Under the pieces are notes generated by a model. That model made no database searches. It was given only the letters and a program-made list of their open reading frames with translations, and had not been told where the DNA came from. DNA of 64,000 nucleotides from Agriotes lineatus. Lineage: Eukaryota; Arthropoda; Insecta; Coleoptera; Elateridae. The stretch lies in assembly GCA_940337035.1 (NCBI GenBank), contig CALNHX010003321.1, forward strand, positions 62,001-126,000, written 5' to 3'. The position numbers and the translations under genes are program-made. The stretch's first letter is position 1; each line of letters opens with the position of its first letter. Positions 33,973 through 44,338 of the stretch are shown here, in pieces.

Positions 33973-34561
33973 CTAAGAACCGAAGGTCGGTGTGGAGCTA
34001 TTTATAGTCCTCTGTGCCAGGCGCGCGGTGTGGCGTAACGCTGGCGCTGGTTGGTCGTCCGAGTGCAACGTAATCCGTGGGGCGTGGCCGTATGACGCAG
34101 AGTGGTTGTAATGCTTTAGATCGTGTATCACAGGGGTCCACGTTTTACTAAGCATAAAGCCATCTTCCCTGTTGATATTATTTGGATGTTTTTCTATTTC
34201 TATGGCTTCACGTATCACTCGCGGGAAGTAATGAGGTATTCTGGCAAGTACTCTGGCATGCTCAAATTCTAAAGTGTGCCCATTTGTAAACGTATGCTCA
34301 GCTACGGCTGATTTTGTGATGCGTTTATGTTTGCAATCGCCTTTATGTTCTTGGAGTCTTAGATCAACGGAACGACCAGTCTGTCCAATGTAACTCGAGC
34401 CGCAAGAACAAGGAATGCGATATACGCCAGCGGTTTTTAAACTTGGAATCTTGTCTTTTACCGATCTGAAGCCGTTACCCAAAGTTTCCTTGCTCGTGAA
34501 CACAGTTTTGACGTTGCATCGTTGCAGGACACGTCCTATCTTATCAGTTGAGCCTTTAACA
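33973..34561 (-). pseudogene. Inverted partial copy of the Penelope GIY-YIG endonuclease ORF
   Basis: Open on the minus strand for 176 codons from its first Met, and readable upstream to 34561. It contains the GIY-YIG nuclease (GVYRIPCSCGSS, YIGQTGR) and the C-terminal tail ending TFGS, nearly identical to the plus-strand copy at 35318-35898 with a few substitutions. It lacks the RT and so cannot act alone. Confidence 0.85.
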
Positions 34562-34562
34562 T

Positions 34563-35898
34563 AAAGTTAAACAAAGATGATCTCTTAGTCAGTTTCGACG
34601 TAGTATCACTCTTCACGAAAGTGCCGGTTGATGAGGTGCTGGTAATGCTCAAAGATCTCTTGCCTACATACCAAGTTGAACTTGTTGAAATTTGCCTGAA
34701 AAACACTTACTTCAGTTGGAACAACAAAATATACGAACAAGTCGAAGGAGCGGCCATGGGTTCACCGCTATCACCTGTTATCGCTAATATCTACATGGAA
34801 GCTTTTGAAACCAAGGCTCTCGAACAAGCGCAGTTAAAACCGACCTTCTGGTTGAGATATGTAGATGATACCTTTGTCATCTGGTCACATGGACGCCAGA
34901 CATTGAATCTGTTTCTAAAACACCTGAATTCTGTACATCCCAACATACAATTCACAATGGAAGTAGAGGAAAATTGCAGTATTCCGTTTCTAGACGTCCT
35001 GGTGAAACGTAAATCAGATGGCAGTTTAGGACATGCAGTCTATAGAAAGAAAACACACACGGACAGATATCTAAATGCCGACTCACACCATCATCCAATG
35101 CAAAAAGCAACAGTTCTCCAGACTCTGGCGACAAGAGCCGTTCGTATCTCAGACGAGGAAAATCTAGAGAGAGAAAAGCTACATCTGTTTGACTCTTTAC
35201 AAAGGAACGGATACACAACTACCGCCATACGAAAAGCACTAGACAAGACTATGACAAAAAAGGCTAAAGAAGAATCTCCACCTTTGGAAGGCTTAGCATT
35301 TCTACCTTACGTTAAAGGCTCAACTGATAAGATAGGACGTGTCCTGCAACGATGCAACGTCAAAACTGTGTTCACGAGCAAGGAAACTTTGGGTAACGGC
35401 TTCAGATCGGTAAAAGACAAGATTCCAAGTTTAAAAACCGCTGGCGTATATCGCATTCCTTGTTCTTGCGGCTCGAGTTACATTGGACAGACTGGTCGTT
35501 CCGTTGATCTAAGACTCCAAGAACATAAAGGCGATTGCAAACATAAACGCATCACAAAATCAGCCGTAGCTGAGCATACGTTTACAAATGGGCACACTTT
35601 AGAATTTGAGCATGCCAGAGTACTTGCCAGAATACCTCATTACTTCCCGCGAGTGATACGTGAAGCCATAGAAATAGAAAAACATCCAAATAATATCAAC
35701 AGGGAAGATGGCTTTAAGCTTAGTAAAACGTGGACCCCTGTGATACACGATCTAAAGCGTTACAACCACTCTGCGTCATACGGCCACGCCCCACGGATTA
35801 CGTTGCACTCGGACGACCAACCAGCGCCAGCGTTACTCCACTCCGCGCGCCTGGCACAGAGGACTATAAATAGCTCCACACCGACCTTCGGTTCTTAG
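34563..35898 (+). CDS. Penelope-like RT/GIY-YIG endonuclease, 5'-truncated
   Basis: Open from 34563 to the stop at 35898 without interruption. The frame starts inside the RT palm: SFDVVSLFT (motif A Asp) at about 34590, AMGSPLSPVIANIYM (motif B), LRYVDDTFVIW (catalytic YVDD, residues 80-83 counting from 34621) and FLDVLV (motif D/E). A linker and then the GIY-YIG domain follow: GVYRIPC (275-281), SSYIGQTGRSVDLRLQEHK (Arg293), with a Cys-His cluster (CSCG, H308). This RT plus GIY-YIG order is diagnostic of Penelope-like elements; the nuclease nicks the target and the RT primes from it. RT fingers and the N-terminus are missing, so the copy is dead on arrival despite an open frame. Confidence 0.93.
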
Positions 35899-35905
35899 TG
35901 CGACT

Positions 35906-35952
35906 TTCACTCTGATGATGCAAGCTGCAAGGTCTTGCGAAACGTTAGTGAA
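35906..35952 (+). ncRNA. Hammerhead ribozyme motif (direct Penelope arm)
   Basis: Identical core to the motif at 33919-33965: stem I TTCACT/AGTGAA, CTGATGA, stem II GCAAG..CTTGC, GAA, AC/GT and U. It begins 8 nt after the end of the endonuclease ORF, the position expected for the ribozyme in the Penelope terminal region. With the inverted copy, the insertion carries two divergent ribozymes. Confidence 0.72.
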
Positions 35953-36540
35953 TATGGATGCACAAACAGCAAAACGGCCAAATCTGCCTAAGTATCCTCG
36001 TTCTCAAGATACTCAAACAACACGAGCCACCAAAGAGCATGGCCATCGCGCGGGTTTTTGCTCGACTTCACAAGGTGCAAGGCACATTAAGCCAGAAAAT
36101 GCTGGGTGTTCATATACAAACACTACGCGGTCTAAGCCGAAATTCTATGCTAAGGAGAATAATTACCTAGCGATCAACCTAATCTGGAAGACCCACATAA
36201 TGAAAAAGAGAATACCACTAGGTATATAGGAATAATAGGAAAAAAACTCCCGGTCATCACTAGCAAATAAAATGCTACTGTACAAAGTTATCAATTTATC
36301 ATGAAACCAATTTGGACTTCTGGAATTTAGATTTGGGGAACTACAAGCAACTCGAATCTGGAGATATTACAGCGATTCCAGAATAAAATAATTAGAATGG
36401 TAACTGATGCTCCCAGAGAGGTTTTTAGCTACCTTCTTCAGCACGATATCCCCATACGCATGATTAAGCAGGAAATTTAACGTGTTAGTGCAAAATACCA
36501 AACAAAAGAAACAAGACACGACCTTCACTTTTCGGGAAAA

Positions 36541-37744
36541 TGGTTCTAGTAGCTCAACTTGTTCCGCCAAATTTAACCTCCGACTTTGAATGGTTGACCG
36601 CAGCTGGCAGCTATAATTTGCCGCAGTAATTTGCAAGTTTAAAGTTTACTTACCTGGAGTCGGCTTTAGTTTTTGAATCATGCAACGTGGTCTGCTGCTA
36701 TCTTAGGCGATCGGAACTGTATTCCTGGGACGGCCGCGGCTATAAATCCAGCAGGTAGAAAACCTTAGTTTCTTCGCCGATAAGCGAAGTTTCTGCAGTC
36801 GAATGGCGGTGAGCTTGCTGTAGGCATTTGGAGCCGATTCTCCAGGTGAGCTTCTCGTAGAGCCGTGTCTAGGTTGTAGCCTCACGCCTGCAGCAACGGC
36901 GATGTAAAACTTTGCGGGCTTTAGCGTTAACAAAATTAAGTTTTGTGAAATATTGCCTTTCTGGATGCGCTTATATTTGCGTTCGGAAATAATACTGATG
37001 CAGGTAATTAAAGGCGGTCTAGTCGGATAAACTACAGGGAAGCTAAGGCTACGTCGGGCTGACAGTAAGCGCCGTCATCTCCCTAAGTGCCTACTGGATA
37101 GGAGTTGAAAGATTATTCCGCGAGACAGTAAGCGCTGTCAGGACGGAATGAGGAGGTAGGCAATTAGAGGAATTAGGAACAGGGCAGGTCAGGTAATCTT
37201 AAGATCTCGGAATGGCAATGTCTTCTCGTTCTATACACGTTTGCCCCCGCTCCAAATGGAAAGGAAACGACGCGATTGGTACTTCAGCGCCACTTTTTGC
37301 AGAGCGGATGGGATTTCCTTATCGCCTTTTCGCCCGTCGAATTGATGTAGCACGTGATTGCGCGATGTATTACATTTCAATACATTTTATGTATGATAAA
37401 AATTCAATACAGGAGCAAGCGTTACAAGTTCTCAGTTTTACTTCTTAGGAATTAAGTGACCTTAAGTTTCTCCCATTATAAAGAAATATTGGTAAAGAGC
37501 AGAATTTTCTCCTATCAAAATTACGTGTAACAAAACATTTACTGAATGTAACCACAAAATTGTAAATAATTCAAAGAAATAAACAGGTGAAAAATATCTT
37601 CGAGTCTGCGCCACGTATTATAAACCCTTGTTAGAAGCTTTATATTACGCTGATTGAAAATATTCAATCTTAATTTAGTAAATTAATTTTAGTAGCTCTC
37701 ATGTCATCCTAGAAAGCAGAAAAACTGTTAGAGACATATCAATC
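36541..37744. other. GC-rich unassigned region
   Basis: About 36560-37470 is GC-richer than its surroundings and resembles LTR sequence in style (TATA-like gctataaatcc at 36739; no coding frame). A short palindromic phrase gacagtaagcgc(c/t)gtca occurs twice (about 37061 and 37123). No ends or TSD were found, so it is left unclassified. The orphan ORFs here have no similarity. Confidence 0.35.
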
Positions 37745-37987
37745 TTGCTTAATATTGTACATGGTCTTTATAACTCGATCCATCTTATATCATTATTTCA
37801 TTTCGACATTCCATCCCATCACATCAGATCTGTTGCTTTATTTTATCTCTCGCTGACCATCACTAGTTATCAACTATACTCACCAATTATGCGTATAATA
37901 AACCTGATTAATAAAACACCACATGTGTCTACATCCTTGAATGATCTTAATAATTTTAAAAAGAGCTTACTCTCCACTTTGCATTAA
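37745..37987 (+). pseudogene. C-terminal end of a LINE RT polyprotein
   Basis: 81 codons ending in a typical LINE C-terminal signature: IPSHHIRSVALFYLSLT, NLINKTPHVSTSLNDLNNF, KKSLLSTLH and stop. It resembles, distantly, the end of the minus-strand LINE at 61.1 kb (NINAPSRATRCASLFNIPL). The RT core is absent, consistent with a 5'-truncated insertion. A 3' UTR probably follows to about 38230. Confidence 0.55.
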
Positions 37988-38859
37988 TCATAGCATGTTA
38001 CATACTTTCTAATATAATTTTGTAAAGTCAGTTAAATTGTTTTTCTATTTAAGTATATTCATATAATCTGCATGATTTTTAATGTTTTTCTTTCTCTTTC
38101 CAAATGCGACTACCGTATAGAGATATATTACCTACTATATCCATGTTATTTTGTTATTTTTAAATTTTTAATTTGTATATATTTTTGTTTGTTTGCTTGT
38201 ATTATAAACAAATAGAGTGTTATATTGAATCACGATCTCTCTAAAAACTAAAGAATCCATAACTTTGGAGTGAAAAATTTGCAGATGGAAATGCGTTCTT
38301 TCCACTCTTGTGCCTTAAACGATATTATACATTTTTATCTACTATTGCAGAACTATTTTGCATAGTCCTTTTACGGTCGCTGCGTAGTGAAACAAAGGAT
38401 ATGATCAAAAACTACAATTTTGATACATCGCTGAATAAACGTGTTACTCAAATTAGACGTATTAGGTGATATTATTTCAGTCATAAAACTATAAAATTCT
38501 TAGATATCCTAAACCACAGCTCAGTGCTACATTTATAGCGGCAATGACATTGTAGAACTTACCTAGCGACGGAAGCAGAATTATGGTGACTATTGAGTTC
38601 CAGCTAAAATTTAAATATTGCTGTTTTGTTGATATATTTTACCATCAATCTCATTTACGCACACCTTTACTAATAGAATTACATTACTGTTGATTAACAG
38701 TAGCGGATCTTCTTGATGATCATTAAGCAAAGACGTCAATTGAATGATTGACTTTGGCCTTTAACTAGCTATTCTCACTGGGGTGGAAAATATTTCATCG
38801 AACAGATGTTTCTTTAACTTAATAATAAATGGTGGGGCGTTTCGTTGTACTTTGTGCGG

Positions 38860-38891
38860 TAATAACACTATTAGCGCTAATAGCGTTATTA
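38860..38891. repeat. 32-bp near-perfect palindrome
   Basis: taataacactattagc followed by gctaatagcgttatta: 16-bp arms with a single mismatched pair and no loop. Function unknown; could be a protein-binding site or an excision footprint. Confidence 0.6.
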
Positions 38892-39333
38892 ATTGACTAT
38901 CGCCCAAAAAGAAAACTTTACTTCTAAATAAATAAGAACCACTGCGTCAAGGGAAGATACAGGTGTACAATTTTTAAAAACGAACATTGTACATTGCCTT
39001 TAATTTTTTATATTTTTCCGGCTGCTGATCATGTAAGTCAGTGATACAGCGTTAGTAACAAAACGTGTAAATCGGTTATTATATTTGTTTACTGCTTTCC
39101 CTTGACAACCGAAGTTACTATTATTATTAAGTTCCTAGGATAATATAATTAACAACGCAAGATTCAGACTTAGACGTTTTGTTTATAATTGTAAGTGTTT
39201 ATGTGACATGTGACACTCACAGGTAACACGACTCACGAAAATTAATCCTGGTGACAGGTGACAAAACAAACGATTTTTTCAAAGACCTAGGAAAATTTCG
39301 ATAAGCAGCGGGAAAAATATAATAAGATAAATC

Positions 39334-39432
39334 GGAATGTATCACCTATTAATATCTTCGGCAAGCAACAAGCCGCGGCTTCGCCTTGGTTTGTACTGGC
39401 CTACCTCAAATGTTAATAGGTCCTTACATTCC
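39334..39432. mobile_element. 99-bp hairpin MITE-like unit
   Basis: About 23-bp inverted ends: ggaatgtatcacctattaat at the left and the complement attaataggt..acattcc at the right, with a GC-rich loop (caagccgcggcttcgcc) that is itself partly self-complementary. No TSD identified. Confidence 0.55.
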
Positions 39433-40799
39433 TGGCTGCTTAAATAGCTATTTGTTGTAGACTTACTCATAGTACAGTTATAATGTAACAGTTTTGCCAT
39501 AGATACCATTTACACATACAGGGGATAAACGAGATCACTTTTCCGTCGGTATTTTTATAATATAAAACGTACCTACACCTATATTTTCCTTATATGAAGT
39601 GGCAAACTTAACAAGAAGACTAAAGATCTCCCAATTGTTAGGGTCATATTCGCCTATGCGAAGTAAACCTGGTGAAGAGGCTTACAGTATTAAGAAGTCA
39701 ACATTCAGTTCACTGCAACCACACTACTTAACAAAGAATTTATAAAAATTATTAATTACCTAGGTTAACTACATAACAAAACGCAGCTAAGTTAATATAA
39801 AACCATACATGCATGAAAAATAAGAAATTAAATTTTATTATAAATGTAATCTACACGTAAAATACATATGAAAAAAAGAGATAACGATTAAAACATAGTT
39901 AAAATATACTACTGGTACAATTGCACCCAAATTTTAAATAACAAAGTAATGGATTATATACTTAATTTTACTATTTGTATTACGAAGAAATTAATTTAAA
40001 TATCCTACTTACTATTAGAATTGAAGCTCTTAGCACGCATCTTTCCGAGACTCTTGCTTAAATTATTAAAATGAACGCCAATTACCATAAGGTTACTCAT
40101 GCAATATTGCATAATATTTTAATCTTAATTGAAATTTATCTCAGGGTTCAAATATCTAACATTGACGTAGATTCATCCAAATACGCAACTTGTCATTTAA
40201 CTCAAAAACCAAAAATTGACAGCACAGAACTCACTAGTAAAATTTTAAAACAAAAGAAACCCTACATTGCTTATTCACACTTCGCCACTATCAACTGCCT
40301 ACTTCAGTTCATCAAATTTGGAGATCATGTAGGTATATAGTTTAGTAAACTATATACGAGGACTCTAATCAAACCCAATATACAGGGCAACCAAGCACAT
40401 AAATAGCACGGAAAATATTTGAACTAAATCTAAAATTCAGTCAGGGGAACTAATGAACCAATATAAAGCAAGTTTGGCGTCGAGGTACATTCACACAAAA
40501 AACACAAACGTCACTTCGCTATTCCTGCTATTTCGTTAGATAGAAGTGTCTAATTTCAATGGTTCCGAGTGCTGTAGTTAATTAGTTTTGTTGTTCTTTG
40601 TTGCTATTGCTATTGTTGTTAGTATTGCTCTTCTTTGTTATTTACTATTGTTCTCGATTACATATTCGTAGTTTAATTTCTGGCAGCTTGGTTTATAACC
40701 TCAAATAGTAAGTATTACATTTTTTCTGGAATTGTACCTTAAGGAGCATACATTAATATTATTATTATTATTATTTAATATTTGGTGCATCTACCGTGA

Positions 40800-41440
40800 A
40801 TGTTATTAGCGCCTCAGCTTTAATGTACAATAATTATAAGGTCGTCACAAAAACTGCACGAGTACCAAGAATAATAATTGCAAATGCCGTATTAGAGAAC
40901 GTACCACAGTATAAATACCTCGGATGTATGCTTAACACTCAATGAAACAATACTCAAGAAATCAAGTCTCGCATCGAACAAGCCAGAAGCTCATTACATA
41001 AAATGAAAAAACTGTTAAGTAATCGAAATTTAAGCATACAACTACGTCTGCGAATAATTCGATGCTATGTTTTCCCGGTTCTGTTCTATGGAATGGAAAG
41101 CTCCTACTAAAAACATGTGTGACAAACTTGAGACTTTTGAGATGTGGACATACAGGAGAGTCTTAAAAATACCTTGGACGGACAAAGTAAGAAACAACGA
41201 AGTATTAAAGAGACAAAATAAAGGTAAGGAAATTTAAAAACTATCAAAATAAGAAAAATGGAATAGCTCGGACATATTATGCGACATGACAGATACCGTA
41301 TTCTGCAGCTTATTATACAAGGAAAGATACAAGATACAAGATACAAGATCAGTCGGTAGAAGAAGAACTTTATGGCTCAGAAACTTAAGGGAGTGGTACG
41401 GAAAGAGCACCACAACAACCAAAACAATCTTAAGTTATTC
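40800..41440 (+). pseudogene. RTE-type LINE RT C-terminus
   Basis: Readable as VPQYKYLGCMLNTQ, EIKSRIEQARSSLHKMKKLL, LRLRIIRCYVFPVLFYGME, then frame-shifted WTYRRVLKIPWTDKVRNNEVL, LGHIMRHDRYRILQLIIQGK and GRRRTLWLRNLREWYG. This run is characteristic of the RT thumb and C-terminal domain of insect RTE/BovB-type LINEs. Stops and frameshifts make it a pseudogene. The end near 41440 abuts the tail of the minus-strand RNase-H LINE. Confidence 0.82.
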
Positions 41441-41451
41441 TATACTAAATT

Positions 41452-42560
41452 TTAAAATAGTCTAGTGTCCTTTAAGTAATCTATAATTTTGTATTCACTG
41501 TCAGGGTCATTTGCGACTGCTTCGGTTAGTTGGTCTGACAATTGTATGCTGTCTCTTGTTATCGTGTACTTTCTAAAGTTGATGATAATGTGGTTTACGC
41601 TAATATCTTCTCCGCATGTTTCATACAAGTTTGGATCTGTCGTATTGCTAAACAGATATTGATGCGTTAAACGCGTGTGGCCAATTCGGGGTCTTGTTAA
41701 ATATTGTTGATCCTTCCTGTTTGTATGAATGTCTGCCATGGTTCAATTTTAGGTTTTATTTCATTTATAATTGATTGGTTTTTGTGTTTGTTCACTCGTT
41801 TTGCCATTTTTATTGAATCTTGGACTTTACTCTGTTCTTGACGTCTCTTGCTAGTAAATTCTTGAAATAAGTGTCATCAAGAGATGCCGCCTCTTTGACG
41901 GGCCGATCTGCTTTTTCATTGCCGTATACGCTGATGTGTGATGGTATCCAGCAGAATAACACTTCTTTAGCTGTTAATATAGCACTAAGTAGTTGTTGAA
42001 TATTTTGCACTAAAGGGTTTTTGCTGTATAGTTCTGTGATACTACTAAGAGCACTGACCGAATCACTAAATATACTAACTTTTCGTTGTCCTCGTGTTTA
42101 ATGTGCATATTAGTGGCGGAAAATGTGAACAGGCAATCAAATGTGCTAGAATACGGTTTATGGGCTTTGTATACGTAAGACAGAAATAGACATATATGGT
42201 TTCAAATGTAGTATCCTATGATTCAGTGTTTTTTTTTTAAACAAAACACGTTCATTCTGCGGATGCTAGATGTTAATCACATATAGGTCTATTTCTGTCT
42301 AATGCATACAAAACCCATAAACTGTATTCTAGCACATTTAATTGCCTATGTTCACATTTTCCGCCACCAATCTGTATATTAGGGCTTGAAGCAAACTATA
42401 AAGTTCGGCAGAGTGAGTTCCCGCTTCTTGATTAAGCTTACACCGATTCGCTGAATCATTTGCTACAAATGCTGCTCCCACACCATTTCTAGATTTTGAT
42501 CCGTCAGTATAAATGTGAGCATATGTTTTGAATCTATATCTTTAATATGTATAAATTGTT
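41452..42560 (-). pseudogene. LINE RNase H domain and C-terminal tail
   Basis: HIYTDGSKSRNGVGAAFV (first catalytic Asp), THSAELYSLLQAL (Glu), the MITE insertion, then FSDSVSALSS (Asp), CWIPSHISVYGNEKADR (fourth-site block) and a C-terminal RPRIGHTRLTHQYLF..CGEDISVNHII that resembles the His/Cys motif of RNH-LINEs. All four RNase H landmarks remain. Frame breaks lie near the MITE and at about 41745-41800. RNase H would remove the RNA strand during second-strand synthesis. Confidence 0.85.
42113..42372. mobile_element. 260-bp fold-back MITE in the RNase H domain
   Basis: Arms of about 95 bp: gtggcggaaaatgtgaacag at the left is complementary to the right end; shared inner blocks are gtgctagaata and agacagaaatagac. 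Flanks are the 9-bp direct repeat TGCATATTA / TGTATATTA (one mismatch). A 9-bp TSD would suit a Mutator-type MITE. The right end carries about 5 extra bases (caatc). Confidence 0.8.
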
Positions 42561-43042
42561 GCTTTAATACTGTTGCCGATGTAATGTCTTTCTTAAATTG
42601 CGTTAGATTGAATTTTTTTTTGGGTTCTGGGATCGTCCAGGATGGGATATTGCTGTGTGTAATAGGAATTAAATGGGGAATTTACATATTTAAGATGTTT
42701 TGGATATTGTATATCCTGTGTTGAAACTGCGATTTTGTACCATGGGATGGAAGTACTTCAGGTGTTCTCATATACAGCTTTCTTCGTGGATTGTTTGGAT
42801 TTGCGGTGACGTTTATTGCATAAGAAAGTGTCATCTGTTATCTTCTTAAATGTGGGTGGTTCTGCTATTTCGTAAAGTATACTAACTACCGGACTACTCC
42901 TAAAGGCTCTTCCTGCTATTCTCATTGCTCAATTGTGTAATGCATCTAAGTACTTTAATCTGGTTTTGCTAGCCGAGTTATAAACTTGACCACGGTATTC
43001 AAGTTTTGATCTTATTAATGTCTTATAAATTCTTAGTAAAGT

Positions 43043-44333
43043 TTATTTATTTGGCCCCCATTCATGTCGATTTAATGTTTTCAGTAAGTTTAACCTTTCG
43101 CTGCATTTTGTTTTAAGTTCTTGTATATGTTTTGCCCATGTGAGTTTTTCATCAATTATTATGCCTAAATATTTGGTTGACTCAACGTATTCTAATTTCG
43201 TTCCGTTCAGTGTGATGTTAGGTTTATAATATCTTTGTCGTTTTGTAAAGGGCATGCATTTAGTTTTGGTTGTTGAAAATCTAAAACCAGTTGTTCTAGT
43301 CCACTGTTCCACTCTCCTAATGCAGTCTGGAATATTCTCTTGAACGGTGGCCATATTAGATCCTCGACAATAACTCGTAAGGTCATCCACATACATCGAC
43401 ATTTGTATTGGAATAGGAATCACTTTTTAACATCGTTCGCAGCTGTAATGAACAGTGTTACACTAATAACCGCTCCTTGAAGTACTCCGTTCTGCTGACC
43501 GTAACTATCTGAATATGTTCCCCCAGCTTTCACTTTGAACGTTCGATCTTTCAGAAAATTGTTAACGAAATGGGCTATATTACCAAACAGTCGGTGGTTT
43601 ATCACTGATTCTAAGATATTGTAATTCCAGCCTGTGTCGTATACCTTCTCCAGATCAAAAGGGGTTGCTTGTTGTTTGTTTTTGAAAGCTTCTCAAATTT
43701 CAGTTTCTAGAGATACCGGGTGGCCATAAACATCTGAGATCCCGGTAGCCATGGAATTAGCTACTTATAAATGTTGGTTAGCATTATACATATTTCAATT
43801 ATAATAAGTATTGGTACAAAATGTAATATAATACAAATAAGAGGAGGAGACTGTGTCCCAGATTCTGCAGTTTAGCCCACGACTCGATTATAAAAACCTC
43901 CTGTTCTAACTTCATTACTTATTGCAATCTGTAATAATTTTTGACAGATAGGAATTTTTATTTTAATGACATTTAGTTTAGTTGGATTCATCACTTTAAT
44001 AAAGCGGTGTTGATTCCAAAGGTAATGTGGTATCAGATATTTATGGCCAACCCAGTATTATGTTATCAATGGTGGTATATCCCTGTCGAAATCCCGTTTG
44101 TAATGGATCAATGATATTATTATGTTCTATGTACCACAAAGCGTTTGTTTATAATTTTCTCCATTAATTTACATAGACAGCAGGTAAGTGCTACTGGTCG
44201 GTGAATTGCTGATTGGTATATATATTTATCTGGTTTTAAAATCGGGATTATTATTGACGCTCGCCAATGAGCAGGAAATACATGAGTTTCCCATATTATG
44301 TTGTAAATCTTGAGTAGGCATGATTTGAAACAA
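43043..44333 (-). pseudogene. Reverse transcriptase of the RNase-H LINE
   Basis: In order: FPAHWRASIIIPILKPDK, HRPVALTCCLCKLMEKII, DPLQTGFRQGYTTIDNII (joined across the mariner MITE to SLETEI), TPFDLEKVYDT (motif A), HFVNNFLKDRTFKVK, GVLQGAVISVTLF (motif B) and MSMYVDDLTSYC (catalytic YVDD). Then comes the thumb (KYLGIIIDEKLTWAKHIQ). An in-frame stop sits just ahead of motif A, with further breaks elsewhere. Otherwise well preserved. Confidence 0.87.
43716..44055. mobile_element. 340-bp Tc1/mariner-type MITE
   Basis: TIRs ccgggtggccataaacatct at the left and the complement of its relative (agatatttatggccaacccag) at the right, flanked by TA on both sides (43714-43715, 44056-44057). Deleting the element and one TA restores the RT frame (TIDNII then SLETEI), proving the boundaries. 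No transposase is encoded. Confidence 0.92.
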
Positions 44334-44338
44334 TTCTT

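Larger units (their letters stand above)
33672..36160. mobile_element. Penelope-like element, inverted-dimer insertion with 12-bp TSD
   Basis: A 2.5-kb insertion with the identical 12-bp duplication aattacctagcg at both ends (33660-33671, 36161-36172). The left arm (33672-34561) is an inverted, nearly identical copy of the right part (35318-36160). The 756 bp between them carry the RT. The left arm's copy runs about 35 bp further out (to tgttatgtattgtttgagg) than the right end. Inverted partial copies in one insertion are typical of Penelope-like elements, and the high arm similarity indicates a young event. Confidence 0.92.
32870..36540 (+). pseudogene. Jockey LINE RT split by a Penelope-like element
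   Basis: RT of a Jockey LINE in two pieces, 32870-33671 and 36173-36540. Readable parts: YRPISLFTVISKIFE, HHFGFREGHDTTEQVHRL, CNISQASDKVCNIG (a degraded motif A), DAGVP..IVGPVLYL and TCADDTAILAS. The thumb (DSANYLA | INLIWKTHIMKK) is restored in frame when the Penelope insert and one 12-bp TSD are removed. Several stops disable it. The 3' tail is lost in the GC-rich region after about 36540. Confidence 0.82.
37988..40799. other. 2.8 kb of AT-rich DNA without genes
   Basis: No coding similarity. It contains only a 32-bp palindrome, one small fold-back hairpin (both listed separately) and simple TTG/TAT-rich stretches at about 40580-40780. Confidence 0.4.

Noticed and set aside
34952..35218. 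88-codon minus-strand ORF within the Penelope gene
   Set aside because: Shadow of the RT/GIY-YIG frame; no independent similarity.
36483..37532. A solo LTR with tgtta..taaca ends
   Set aside because: Candidate ends gave no matching TSD (aacg against aaac) and no host frame to test; left as an unassigned GC-rich region.
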